Positions 35,574 to 44,714 are shown, numbered from the stretch's first letter. The stretch: 64,000 bases of DNA from Halorhabdus salina (GCF_013839425.1 NZ_JACDNP010000006.1:82038-146037); one strand, 5' to 3'. Notes: generated by a model not told the origin, from the letters alone. Program-made: numbers and translations.

Positions 35574-36662
35574 GTGACTTCCCTCGACGCCCTCGAAGAC
35601 TTCGCCCGCCGCGACTGGGCGGAGTACAACGGCGACGGAACCGTTCGCGTTGCCCTGGTCGGTGCTGGCTGGTTCACCCGTGAGTGGGCACTCCCCGGCT
35701 TCCAGCGGGCCGATCACACTGACCCGACGGTCGTCGTCGATACCCGCCCCGAGCGGGCAGAGCGGCTCGCCGACGAGCACGGATTGATGCCGCTCACGCC
35801 CGAGCAGTTCCACGATGGCGCCGCCAGGGACGAGTACGACGCGGTGTACGTCTGTACGCCCAATGCCACCCACCTGCCGTACGTCGAGCGGGCGGCGGGC
35901 TTTGGCAAGGACATCCTCTGTGAGAAGCCGATGGAAGCAAGTCTCGACCGGGCGAGCGAACTCGTCGAGATTGCTGCGGACGCCGGCGTGACGCTACTGA
36001 TCGGCTACCGGATGCACACCGATCCCGTCCTCCGGCGCGCGAAAGAACTGATCGAAGCGGGGACGATCGGCGACGTCGTCCAGGTCCACGCCAATATGTC
36101 CCAGCGGATGCTCGCCGAACTCGATGGCGATCCGGCCGATCAGTGGCGACTCGACCCCGACCTGGCCGGCGGCGGCGCGATGATGGATATCGGCATCTAC
36201 CCGCTGAACACGACCCGGTTCGTCCTCGGGGCCGACCCCGTGCAGGTCTCGGCCTCGACTACCGCCGTCCACGAGGAATTCGACGCCGTCGAGGAGCAAG
36301 TCGCCGTCCGGGCGACCTACGAGGGTGGCGTGCCCGTCCTCTTTACCGCCAGCCACGACGCCTATCACGACAGTTTCCTTCGGGTGACGGGGACCGAGGG
36401 TGTGATTGTGCTCGATCCAGCGTTCTTCGAGCGAGAGGACCGGGACATGGCGATTCGGATCGACGGCGAGCGAATCGATGTCGACGTGACCAACGTCCAT
36501 CAACTGGAAGAAGAGTTCGCGTACTTCGCGGACTGTCTACTGAGCGGGCGGGAGCCGTATCCCGACGGCGAGCACGGCCTCGTCGATATGCGAGCGATCG
36601 AGGCGATCTACGAGTCGGCTGAGACGGACGAAACAGTCAGGATCGAGAACGCCGTGGTTTGA
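35574..36662 (+). CDS. D-xylose 1-dehydrogenase, Gfo6/XacA-like (Gfo/Idh/MocA family)
   Basis: A 362-residue NADP-dependent sugar dehydrogenase. The nucleotide motif is VALVGAGWFTREWALP, the catalytic Lys sits in CEKPMEASLDR, and the substrate loop is GYRMHTDPVLRR. Regions such as MSQRMLAEL, PDLAGGGAMMDIGIYPLNT and YPDGEHGLVDMRAIEAIYESAE closely follow the haloarchaeal xylose dehydrogenase Gfo6 as I recall it. That enzyme starts the oxidative pentose pathway to 2-oxoglutarate. The start is GTG; an ATG 4 bases upstream is out of frame. Other pathway genes are not in the window. Confidence 0.82.
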   Translation: MTSLDALEDFARRDWAEYNGDGTVRVALVGAGWFTREWALPGFQRADHTDPTVVVDTRPERAERLADEHGLMPLTPEQFHDGAARDEYDAVYVCTPNATHLPYVERAAGFGKDILCEKPMEASLDRASELVEIAADAGVTLLIGYRMHTDPVLRRAKELIEAGTIGDVVQVHANMSQRMLAELDGDPADQWRLDPDLAGGGAMMDIGIYPLNTTRFVLGADPVQVSASTTAVHEEFDAVEEQVAVRATYEGGVPVLFTASHDAYHDSFLRVTGTEGVIVLDPAFFEREDRDMAIRIDGERIDVDVTNVHQLEEEFAYFADCLLSGREPYPDGEHGLVDMRAIEAIYESAETDETVRIENAVV

Positions 36663-36711
36663 TTGATGGGGACGTCACCTGTCGGTCGAGGTATGTTTTG
36701 TTCATCCTCCC

Positions 36712-38469
36712 TCATTGATCCACCCCGTCTTTCGAGACATCTCGTTTATCCGATTGCCGATTCTTGTGGAGTGTTATACCGATGGATTGTCCGTGAGTGA
36801 GGTCGGCTTCGAGCGATTCGTGTTCTAAGCGAAGGAGTGTCACATCATCCCCTGCATCGACCACCGTCGCACGGATGCGCGTTCCAGTCACTTCGTTCTC
36901 GATCCGATCCAGGCGGTCGATAATTTCATCCAATGACGTAGGATCTTGGGTCGAACTCTCCATTTCAGGCTCTTCAATAGGTTCGGGCATACTGTCAGCA
37001 CCGTCTGATTCGTCCTCGTCTACCGAATCCGACGGTTCTCCGTCCGTGATAGCAGTGTCGTCGGTTGCGTTCGTGTCGCTTTCGAAGGACCGCTGGGCCG
37101 CTGTTAGCGCACTACCGATCCTTCCGTTCTCCGCGAGCCGTTCCATGTCAATCCCTTCCGCTTCAAGATCGATTTCGTCGTGACGATCAACGGTCGGCAA
37201 CGGAACGTCGGCGTTGTCGAACGATCGTCCGATGTTCGGTCCGTTGTCCCGGTACAATCTGGATCGGACGCGTCTCCGGGTGGCATCCGTCACCCACGGC
37301 GGCCCGGACCATTCGTCCTCATCGTAGAGCGTATACTGCTTACGGTCGTCTGTCACCCAGACGAAACTATCGTACTTGTCCTTGTACCGGTCGGTACTGT
37401 GACCGCGTTGGTGGGTAACGACGACGTGGATCGGTGCGAAATCCTCGACGACCGCATCAATCGTTTCTTCGCTCGGATGATTGCTCAGCTCGTAGGCGTC
37501 GACGGTGCAGATAGCCGACCGTTCCGGTTCGAATGCACCGCTGGTCACCTGTACGAGCGTCGCGCCCTCGTCGTCCTCGATGGCCTCGAACAGTCGCTCG
37601 CTACTTCCGGATACGGGGACCTCCGGCCCGGCAATCGTGACACGTCCCGGCTCGAGGACCTCTTCGGTGTCCTCGAAGGTCGGCACGGATTCGACAGCCG
37701 GATGGTCGTACTCGAAGGCGTCCCAGAGCGTCCCAACGCGGCCCGCAACCGTGATAGGGAGGGCCGTCCCGGTATCGTCTCCGATGTGCGATAAGAGATA
37801 TGCGAGGTGAACGCCTTTCGATCCACTGGCCGTGGTTAGCACTGTGGATCCAGCAGTCGCTCGCTCGATGACAGTCCTGACCACGCTGGTCAACTGGTCC
37901 CGGAAGGTCGAATTCGTCGCTGCCGTGAGGAACACTGCGTCGACGGGCAGATCGGTCTGAAGTCCCGGATACCCGGCTGCTCTGCGCCTGGTGAAATCGC
38001 CCGTTGCGAGTAGGTGATGCCGGTCGTTCCCGTCGGAAAACTGGACGACGAATCCACAGGCACCTGGCGCGTGCCCGGCTGGCACCGGATGGAGACGGAT
38101 GTCGCTTGTGATCCTCGTCCAATCCGTGATCGGTTCGAGAGCCTCCCGAACGTCGTCTGGGGCCCCGATATCGGCGTGTTCGGCCTCGGTGTCAAGCCGC
38201 GTCGTGATTGCCCGTGCCGTCTCCGGCGTGGCATAGATCGGCGCTCCGTCACGGAGATTCGACCCCAGCGTACGATAGTGGTCGAGATGAGCGTGCGTCA
38301 AACAGATTGCAGAGAGGTACTCGTCTTCGCTGAGAAGCTCGTCCACCTCGACACTCTCGCCTGCGTCGACGAGGATGCAGTTCGTCTGACCGTGGATCGT
38401 ATCGTGGAACCGGAGTAGATATGATTCGCGACCGTTGTTTGGGTTCGCGTGTTGATAGCTGACCCGCAT
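36712..38469 (-). CDS. Long MBL-fold metallohydrolase, beta-CASP-like, with C-terminal extension
   Basis: A 585-residue protein. Residues 1-200 are a metallo-beta-lactamase fold with LVDAGESVEV, THAHLDH, PAGHAPGACGF and LATGDFT. Residues 200-390 look like a beta-CASP cap, ending in IHVVVTHQRGH, so a nuclease is plausible. But the usual acidic motif after the fourth metal residue is replaced by TAATNSTFRD. A 130-residue acidic low-complexity stretch, a short coiled coil (IDRLDRIENEV) and a beta-rich end domain (GTRIRATVVDAGDDVTLLRLE, in part) follow. The gene is less GC-rich than its neighbours. The specific substrate is unknown. Confidence 0.75.
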   Translation of the reverse strand: MRVSYQHANPNNGRESYLLRFHDTIHGQTNCILVDAGESVEVDELLSEDEYLSAICLTHAHLDHYRTLGSNLRDGAPIYATPETARAITTRLDTEAEHADIGAPDDVREALEPITDWTRITSDIRLHPVPAGHAPGACGFVVQFSDGNDRHHLLATGDFTRRRAAGYPGLQTDLPVDAVFLTAATNSTFRDQLTSVVRTVIERATAGSTVLTTASGSKGVHLAYLLSHIGDDTGTALPITVAGRVGTLWDAFEYDHPAVESVPTFEDTEEVLEPGRVTIAGPEVPVSGSSERLFEAIEDDEGATLVQVTSGAFEPERSAICTVDAYELSNHPSEETIDAVVEDFAPIHVVVTHQRGHSTDRYKDKYDSFVWVTDDRKQYTLYDEDEWSGPPWVTDATRRRVRSRLYRDNGPNIGRSFDNADVPLPTVDRHDEIDLEAEGIDMERLAENGRIGSALTAAQRSFESDTNATDDTAITDGEPSDSVDEDESDGADSMPEPIEEPEMESSTQDPTSLDEIIDRLDRIENEVTGTRIRATVVDAGDDVTLLRLEHESLEADLTHGQSIGITLHKNRQSDKRDVSKDGVDQ

Positions 38470-38651
38470 TAGTTAGTCAAAGTTAATTTCGAGGGGGTAG
38501 TACTATATACCTTGTGCTCAGCCCGGCTGGGAAACTGTCTTCGTACAGATCAACGACAGGCTGGATGAACTGGTGAGTGTTGTGTGCTGCCACTTCTCCT
38601 AGCCCCGGGGACGAGCACAACCGTTAGGACGACCCGATCACAAACGAATTC

Positions 38652-40967
38652 GTGGACGACGTTCTCGACTGGCTCCGAAGTCGCCCCTACTACGAGGGAC
38701 AGATCGCTCAAGAGCGGACGCTCCCAGGACACGAAGCGGTCTCCGACGATCTCGACGTGCCCGACCGCCTCGCTTCGACCCTGGAGAAGGAGGGCATCGA
38801 GGACTTTTATCGCCACCAGACCGAGGCGATCGCGGCCGTCCGTGACGGTGACAACGTCGTCCTGGCGACGCCGACTGCGAGTGGGAAGAGCCTCGCCTAC
38901 ACCGTGCCGGCCTTCGAGCGGGCGATGGATCGCACGGCGACGACGCTGTATGTCGCCCCACAGGTCGCGCTCATCAACGACCAGGCCGAGACGCTTTCAG
39001 ACCTCGCCCACGGCCTGGGCTTTGGCTCGCGGGTGACCGTCGATCGCTACACGGGACGGCTCTCGCGCACAGAGAAGGAGACCGTCCGGGAGCGCCAGCC
39101 GACGGTCCTGCTGACGACGCCGGACATGCTCCACTACGGGATCATGCCCCACGCCCACCGACTCTGGGAGTGGTTCTTCCAGCGTTTGGAGACAATCGTC
39201 ATCGACGAAGTACACGCCTATCGTGGGGTTTTCGGCAGTCACGTCTCGCTGGTGATGCGGCGGCTCAATCGGCTCGCCGAGCGATTCGACGCAGATCCCC
39301 AATACGTCTGCTGTTCGGCGACGATCGGCAATCCCGTCGACCACGCCGCGACCGTCACGAACCAATCGCCGGCGTCGTTCCGGCTCGTCGACGAGGACGA
39401 CAGCGCGACCGGGCCGCGCCACTGGGTCGTCTGGAACCCGCCGGAGAAACGCGGTGGTGGCGGGCAGGGGCGGCGCAAGTCCCATCACGTCGAGACCAAG
39501 CGACTGTTCGCCGATCTCGTCCAGCGTGGCCTCCAGACCGCTGTCTTCACCGATTCCCGACAGGTCGCCGAACGCTATGCGACCGAGAGTGAGCAAGCAC
39601 TCCGCGAGCGCGGCGAGGGAAAACTGGCGACGACGATCGCCGCTTATCAGGCCGCACTGACCGACGAGCGTCGACGCGAGCTGGAGACGGGACTGCACGA
39701 CGGGTCGATCCGTGGCGTCTGGAGTACGAACGCCTTAGAACTCGGCGTTGACGTCGGCGGCCTGGACGCCGTCCTGCTCGACGGCTACCCGGGGACGCGC
39801 ATGGAGACGTTCCAACGGGCGGGGCGGGCGGGCCGTGGCGAGGACCCAGCACTGGTCGGGCTCGTGACCGGCGAGGATCAACTCGACCAGTACGTCGCCC
39901 GCCATCCCGAGGCGCTGTTCGACCGCGAGCCGGAGCAGGCACTCACCAACCCCGACAACGAGCAAATTCTCCCCGATCACGTCTGCTCGGCTGCTCGCGA
40001 GAACTGGTTGTCGCCGGGCGACGATCGCCACTTCGGCGAGACCTTCCCGGACGTGGTCGCCGGTCTGGAACGGGCGGGCGATCTCGAACGCCGGGCCACC
40101 GAGGCCGGGACGCGCTGGCTCTACGACGGCGGGGCGAGTCCCCAACACGAGACGAGTCTCCGGACGGCCGACGATCGGGAGATCCGCCTGCGCGAGCGCG
40201 GGTCGAACGACGTCATCGCGTCGCTCCCCTTCGGTGACGCGCTTCGGGACGCTCATCCGGGGGCCATCTATCACCACCAGGGCACCTCCTACGAGGTGGT
40301 CAATCTCGATCTGAACAACGACGTGGCCACGCTGTCCCGGACGTACGCCGACCAGTACACCCGTGTCCTCCACGAGAAAACGATCACCGTCGAGGAAGAC
40401 CTGCGGGAGAAACCGTTTCCGGGTCGAGCGGACGTGCCCGTCCGGTTCGCAGACGTCACCATGCGCAAGCAGATTACCGGCTTCGAACGTCACGACGGCA
40501 GGTCCGGCGAGGTGATCGGTCGCGAACCCCTCTCACTGCCGGAGACGACACTCCGGACGCGGGCGCTGTACTACGCCTTGCCCCCCGACCTGGAACAGGA
40601 ATTGCGGGCCGACGGGGACTTCCCCGGTGGCATCCACGCCGCCGAGCACGCGATGATCGCGACGATGCCGCTATCCTTCCTGTGCGATCGCCGGGACATC
40701 GGCGGCCTCTCGACGCCCCATCACCCCCACACCGATCGGAGTACGATCTTCATCTACGACGGCTATCCCGGCGGTGTGGGGATTGCACAGGCTGGCTACG
40801 AGTCTATCGGGGACCTGGCGGCGACGACCCACGAACTCGTGGCCGATTGTGACTGTGACGATGGCTGTCCGGCCTGCGTCCAGTCACCCCACTGCGGGAA
40901 CGCCAACGACCCGCTCGATAAGCACCTCGCGATCAAACTGCTTGGAGCACTCCGTGAAAACGGCTGA
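38652..40967 (+). CDS. DEAD/H-box helicase, YprA/MrfA type with DUF1998-like C-terminus
   Basis: A 771-residue SF2 helicase. Motif I is ATPTASGKSLAY, motif II is IVIDEVHAYRG, motif III CSATIGNP, motif VI FQRAGRAGRGEDP, and the Q motif FYRHQTEAI comes before. The C-terminal CDCDDGCPACVQSPHCG cluster is that of DUF1998 helicases such as bacterial MrfA, a repair helicase for mitomycin-type lesions; archaeal members are also close to Lhr-like proteins. The start is GTG at 38652. It is divergent from the metallohydrolase gene, with about 180 bp between. Confidence 0.9.
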   Translation: MDDVLDWLRSRPYYEGQIAQERTLPGHEAVSDDLDVPDRLASTLEKEGIEDFYRHQTEAIAAVRDGDNVVLATPTASGKSLAYTVPAFERAMDRTATTLYVAPQVALINDQAETLSDLAHGLGFGSRVTVDRYTGRLSRTEKETVRERQPTVLLTTPDMLHYGIMPHAHRLWEWFFQRLETIVIDEVHAYRGVFGSHVSLVMRRLNRLAERFDADPQYVCCSATIGNPVDHAATVTNQSPASFRLVDEDDSATGPRHWVVWNPPEKRGGGGQGRRKSHHVETKRLFADLVQRGLQTAVFTDSRQVAERYATESEQALRERGEGKLATTIAAYQAALTDERRRELETGLHDGSIRGVWSTNALELGVDVGGLDAVLLDGYPGTRMETFQRAGRAGRGEDPALVGLVTGEDQLDQYVARHPEALFDREPEQALTNPDNEQILPDHVCSAARENWLSPGDDRHFGETFPDVVAGLERAGDLERRATEAGTRWLYDGGASPQHETSLRTADDREIRLRERGSNDVIASLPFGDALRDAHPGAIYHHQGTSYEVVNLDLNNDVATLSRTYADQYTRVLHEKTITVEEDLREKPFPGRADVPVRFADVTMRKQITGFERHDGRSGEVIGREPLSLPETTLRTRALYYALPPDLEQELRADGDFPGGIHAAEHAMIATMPLSFLCDRRDIGGLSTPHHPHTDRSTIFIYDGYPGGVGIAQAGYESIGDLAATTHELVADCDCDDGCPACVQSPHCGNANDPLDKHLAIKLLGALRENG

Positions 40968-41016
40968 CTCTGCGGGATGCTGTACTTCCAAGTGGCTGGC
41001 GACCCAACGCGATACT

Positions 41017-41181
41017 ATGTCAACCGGTAACGCACGGAAAGACGTAGAATGTCGGTGCACCCGCTGTCAGTACAACAACAACGGCAGTTGTGGGTATCAG
41101 GGTCGCATCCTGATCAACCAGAACGGCGAGTGTGACGTGATGGAAACGGGCTTTGGCGGTGATCGTGGGCCGTTCGGATAA
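41017..41181 (+). CDS. DUF1540-like Cys-rich small protein
   Basis: A 54-residue protein with Cys pattern CRCTRCQYNNNGSCGYQGR and a later NGECDVME, resembling DUF1540, a tiny metal-binding domain of unknown role. The ATG at 41017 lies 49 bp after the helicase stop on the same strand and gives a short clean reading frame, so it may be the last gene of that transcript. The alternative is an independent gene. Confidence 0.75.
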   Translation: MSTGNARKDVECRCTRCQYNNNGSCGYQGRILINQNGECDVMETGFGGDRGPFG

Positions 41182-41426
41182 GCATAACAATTGGTTGAAA
41201 AGTGCCTTGGGTTACCATGCACCAATAAGTTGGCCGTATCGCACGATGCACAGATTGCTGGAGACGTGCGTTCGAGACGGGTGTCCACCGTGACCACAAG
41301 CGGACGATCCACGCCCACCCCCCTGTGCCTGGCCACGTCCACATTGCTCTGTCCACCACTCAGACGCTCCCCGCTGTTGTCCGTCTCCCGGCTCAGGTCT
41401 CCAGTGGTTTCACGCCGGGATCACCC

Positions 41427-42083
41427 TCACTTCTCACTCTCGACGGCCAGCAGTGTATTGGTGACGAGCGTCGAGATGCCACGGCGGAGTCGTTCGGTAG
41501 CTGCCTGATCGGAGATGTCGAACTCCGCGGCGAGTTCTTTCGTCGAGAGGCCTCGTGGCAGTGAATAATAGCCGGATTCGACCGCATGAGTGAGTGTTTC
41601 CCGCTGTACCGCTGTCAATCCGTACCACGGCCCGGCGTCGGGTTTCGTCGGGTTGTATATCTTCTCGATGGAAACCGGCATCTCTCGATCGAGGTAGTAC
41701 TCCTGAAACTCGGATAGGGCGTCGTGGGACGGGAATCTGAGTTCGATCGCCCACCGGTCGGCACTGCCGGTCGCACCGAGCAACGCCCCGTCCATCTCCG
41801 TCACCGTCTGGAACAGCGACCCGGTGGGCGGCTCCCACTCGAGGGCGTACAGCGCCTCGGCGTCGTGCGTGCTGACCAGCTGGATGCTCTTGACGGACGG
41901 CTGCTCCCGGACCGTCTGCTCGAATGCCCCACGTACCCCATCAGTCAGCCGGACGAACGGCGTCGGCCGTCCCCCGAGTGGCACCATCGTCTCGAGGGTG
42001 ACCTGGGTGTCGCCCTCGACGCTGAGGATCTGCCCCAGTTCGAAAGCGTCTGACGGGATCGTCAGCTCCACGATGACGCTCAT
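41427..42083 (-). CDS. HTH_10 (Bat-type) transcriptional regulator
   Basis: A 218-residue haloarchaeal regulator. The N-terminal about 150 residues form a sensor domain of the bacterioopsin-activator group. The C-terminal helix-turn-helix LTAVQRETLTHAVESGYY...GLSTKELAAEFDISDQAATERLRRGISTLV is the HTH_10 signature (residues given in part). Its ligand and targets are unknown. It stands apart from other genes, with 245 bases of mostly featureless sequence on its downstream side. Confidence 0.92.
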   Translation of the reverse strand: MSVIVELTIPSDAFELGQILSVEGDTQVTLETMVPLGGRPTPFVRLTDGVRGAFEQTVREQPSVKSIQLVSTHDAEALYALEWEPPTGSLFQTVTEMDGALLGATGSADRWAIELRFPSHDALSEFQEYYLDREMPVSIEKIYNPTKPDAGPWYGLTAVQRETLTHAVESGYYSLPRGLSTKELAAEFDISDQAATERLRRGISTLVTNTLLAVESEK

Positions 42084-42321
42084 TGGCTGTTACTTGTTCA
42101 GCGCCGTCCCCGTTAAAGCCTCGCCGCCCCCGAATGCCGGACGGCTCCATCAGCATGATGTACCATGCTTTCCGACACTCCTATCCCCGCCGGACCACTA
42201 CTGAGGGGTACCGAGGTATTCAGTTGCGCTCCCACACTCCAACGCCTTCCAATGACGGCCCGGTCGCGTGTTCTCCGCTCCTCGAGGTCGGACGATCGGG
42301 TACGATACTCAGGTATCCAGT

Positions 42322-42513
42322 ATGACGCCGCCCTCTGCCGACGACGAGCTGACGAACGTCGAGGACTTCGAGCGTGCGCTCGGCCAGATGCTTCTTTCGG
42401 CACTCGAACGCGACGTCGATCCCCGGGGGTCGTGGGTGTACCGAACGGACGGTCTTGGCCCGGATCTGGAAGTTATGGTCCACGAACTGGAAAGTAAGGA
42501 CGCGTCGGACTGA
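42322..42513 (+). CDS. Small haloarchaeal hypothetical protein
   Basis: A 63-residue acidic soluble protein (MTPPSADDELTNVED start) with a core LGQMLLSALERDVDPRG and then SWVYRTDGLGPDLEVMVHELE. The sequence looks protein-like but shows no known motif. A longer frame starting at 42268 is less likely. Its neighbours are the Bat-type regulator and the PAS kinase, which suggests a regulatory context only. Confidence 0.55.
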   Translation: MTPPSADDELTNVEDFERALGQMLLSALERDVDPRGSWVYRTDGLGPDLEVMVHELESKDASD

Positions 42514-42645
42514 CTGCTTGAGACGCTCATCGAGGATGGGTTCACTTTGAAGCTCGGGGTACATCGGGGGTTACTTCATTGACATGGTCTGTCAGCCCAT
42601 ACCAATATCCGGGTGTCAGATCGATCTTATCCCAGGGGGTTGTCT

Positions 42646-43683
42646 ATGGGAAAGGTGGCACCATCTGATGCAGGAAGTCTGGGAGTAGAGGCCGCTCGAC
42701 GGCTACTCGAAAGTATTGCTTCACATGCCGTTTTCATGCTCGACAGCGACGGGACGATAACTGAATGGCCTAGTCCAGCCGCGACACTGTACGGCTACGA
42801 CGCTGCGACGATCTGTGGCGAACACGTGAGCGCGTTGTTCGCTGATCGAGACGAGACTGCGGGTGCCGACTGGGACACTGGCGTCCCTCGCGACCCGGAC
42901 GAAGAGACTGTGGAAGTCGAGTGCTGGCACGAGCAGGCGGACGGATCCGTCTTTTGGGGGACGCTGACGATCTCGCCATTGTCTGGTCCGGGCGCCACCG
43001 GGTTCGCAGCAATCTCCCAGGACGAGACGACCACCAAGGAGTACGAGCGGATGCTCGAACGCCAGAACGACCGACTCAAGGAGTTTACGGACATTCTTGC
43101 CCACGATCTTCGAAACCCGATCGAAATCATCGACGGGCGATTGCGCCTCTATGCGGAAACCGGCGACGAGACTCACATCGAGACCATCAATGAGACGACC
43201 GAGCGGATGGCCCGCCTCGTCGACGACCTCCTCCGCGTGGCCCGACAGGGCGAGGTGGTCACAGACCCAGCACCGACAGATATCGAGACCGTTGTCGAGA
43301 CGGCCTGGCAGGTCGTCGAGACCACGCCGACGGCGACGCTCGAATATCACGAGATCCCGCCCGTGAGTGCCGACGCCGACCGACTCGTCGAACTGTTCGA
43401 GAACCTGTTTCGCAATAGTGTCGACCACGGCCACAGTGACGTGACGATCCACGTTGGGCCGCTACAAACGGGCTTTTACGTCGAAGACGACGGCCCTGGC
43501 ATTCCGGCAGCACACCGGGACCAGGTATTCGAACACGGCTTCACCACGAGCTCCGACGGGAGCGGCTACGGCCTCTCGGTCGTCCGAACGATCGTGAACG
43601 CCCATGGCTGGGATATCGGCGTGACGGGCGGCGATAGTGGCGGCGCTCGATTCGAGATTACTGGCATCGACTTCCTGGAGTGA
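42646..43683 (+). CDS. PAS-domain sensor histidine kinase
   Basis: A 345-residue soluble kinase. A PAS domain spans about residues 15-140 (HAVFMLDSDGTITEWPSPA). A helical linker leads to the H-box ILAHDLRNPIEII (His near 153), then the N-box LFENLFRNSVDHG, the D-box EDDGPGIP and the F/G2 boxes DGSGYGLSVVRTIV. It would autophosphorylate His and pass phosphate to a receiver such as the stand-alone one at 35043. No membrane helix is present. The ATG at 42646 was preferred to the in-frame GTG at 42613. Confidence 0.9.
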   Translation: MGKVAPSDAGSLGVEAARRLLESIASHAVFMLDSDGTITEWPSPAATLYGYDAATICGEHVSALFADRDETAGADWDTGVPRDPDEETVEVECWHEQADGSVFWGTLTISPLSGPGATGFAAISQDETTTKEYERMLERQNDRLKEFTDILAHDLRNPIEIIDGRLRLYAETGDETHIETINETTERMARLVDDLLRVARQGEVVTDPAPTDIETVVETAWQVVETTPTATLEYHEIPPVSADADRLVELFENLFRNSVDHGHSDVTIHVGPLQTGFYVEDDGPGIPAAHRDQVFEHGFTTSSDGSGYGLSVVRTIVNAHGWDIGVTGGDSGGARFEITGIDFLE

Positions 43684-43806
43684 GCACGAGCGGTTTTCCG
43701 ATCACATGCCAGCGTATGCTCCGTCGGCGCTAATCTCCGCGGACACGAGGACGACAGCCGGTCACTCTCTCGACGGCGGGTGTCGGCGTTCAGCGGCGGC
43801 TGGCGG

Positions 43807-43908
43807 TCAGATGTGACTGCCCTGGCACTCACTCCAACCACAGTCCGGGCAGAACGGGCACCCACCGGACGGATGGACGCGGTCGCTGCCACACTCCGGA
43901 CACGTCAC
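43807..43908 (-). CDS. 33-residue zinc-finger microprotein
   Basis: This frame reads MTCPECGSDRVHPSGGCPFC and then PDCGWSECQGSHI. It has two CPxC-type knuckles plus a Cys pair, a haloarchaeal CPxCG-type zinc ribbon of near-minimal size. The GTG start (43908) overlaps the stop of the 62-residue gene by 4 bases (GTGA), which supports coupled translation. The dense CxxC spacing and the haloarchaeal bias for GC at the third position argue against chance. No function can be assigned. Confidence 0.72.
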   Translation of the reverse strand: MTCPECGSDRVHPSGGCPFCPDCGWSECQGSHI

Positions 43909-44093
43909 ACCGATCCCTCCGTGGTCGTGATCGACACTCTTCCGTCACGGCGGCCCACCACAAGCGGCCGATCCCGGTTGCAGACCCGGCAGTGGTGGCT
44001 GACGGTCTCGGGGAACGGCGGCCGGTCGTCGATCGTCACCACTCGCTCGGCCCGACAGGCTCGACACGTCACAGCCAGGGTCTGTAAGGTCAC
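43905..44093 (-). CDS. 62-residue zinc-finger protein
   Basis: A small protein with two CxxC pairs: VTCRACRAERVVT and HHCRVCNRDRPLVVG. The ends are basic and the centre is acidic. It overlaps the upstream zinc-finger gene by an ATGA and the downstream 33-residue gene by a GTGA, so the three form a coupled operon. The family is unknown to me by name. RNA or DNA binding, or protein contact, are the usual roles of such ribbons, but this is inference. Confidence 0.72.
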   Translation of the reverse strand: MTLQTLAVTCRACRAERVVTIDDRPPFPETVSHHCRVCNRDRPLVVGRRDGRVSITTTEGSV

Positions 44094-44362
44094 GCTTGCC
44101 CCCGCCGGTCGAGGTCCTTGTCGTAGGGACCGACCTGATCGTGGAGGTTCACCCGCTCGCGGGCGATCAAGCGGTCCTCACGGACGTCCCGCAACTGCTC
44201 GAACACCCCATCGGTGCTGTCCATTCGCGCACAGGTGCGACACCAGAAATGATGGTTCGTCGGTTCCCAGGTCGTGTGGCCGTTCGGGCACCTGAAACGC
44301 CACCTATCGGTCCGATCCTCGATGTTCACGGTCGCGACGGCCTCGTCGTCGGGCATATCCAC
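44090..44362 (-). CDS. 90-residue zinc-finger protein of the tiny-gene operon
   Basis: The first gene of the trio. Residues 18-45 hold RWRFRCPNGHTTWEPTN and HHFWCRTCAR, a Cys/His ribbon with one Cys in place of a second CxxC (C-x2-G-H then C-x2-C). The C-terminal half is helical and charged (RDVREDRLIARERV). It overlaps the second gene by 4 bases (ATGA at 44090-44093). It may belong to a haloarchaeal zinc-finger family, but I cannot name it confidently. Confidence 0.7.
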   Translation of the reverse strand: MDMPDDEAVATVNIEDRTDRWRFRCPNGHTTWEPTNHHFWCRTCARMDSTDGVFEQLRDVREDRLIARERVNLHDQVGPYDKDLDRRGQA

Positions 44363-44714
44363 TCGGGACTGACGGACGGGGGCCTAAAGGATGGCAGCCT
44401 ACAGTGGAGTGAAAGTGGAACTGATGTCGAAGCGTCCGTTGAGTGGGCCGAGGTAGCGAAGGTCGGTTTCGCGTCTTCCGGAAGTACCACGACTGACTCC
44501 GGTCGGCTGACGGTGTGTATGTGTTCGTGGCCTACCGACCGTGAGGGACGTGGATCTCCGTCGTCGACATGACCATAACCCACAGTAGTAATCTCCCGCT
44601 GTCGACGTGGTATGGGGCTGGCTGGCATCGAGAGAGTCAGCAGCGGAAGATTCCCGTCTCGGCACTCTTCTGAGACCGACTGGGTGAATAAAAGTGGCTG
44701 AGGTTACTTGTCAA
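44363..44714. other. Gene-free stretch between the zinc-finger trio and the AT-rich pair
   Basis: About 350 bases. Open frames here run in both directions but none has a plausible protein composition. One minus-strand frame at 44399-44665 ends in a neat short peptide, but I cannot support it. GC content falls toward the right side, where the AT-rich island begins. Confidence 0.4.

Noticed and set aside
35566..35574. ATG starts just upstream of the xylose dehydrogenase gene
   Set aside because: The ATG at 35566 meets a stop within four codons and that at 35570 is out of frame, so the GTG at 35574 is used.
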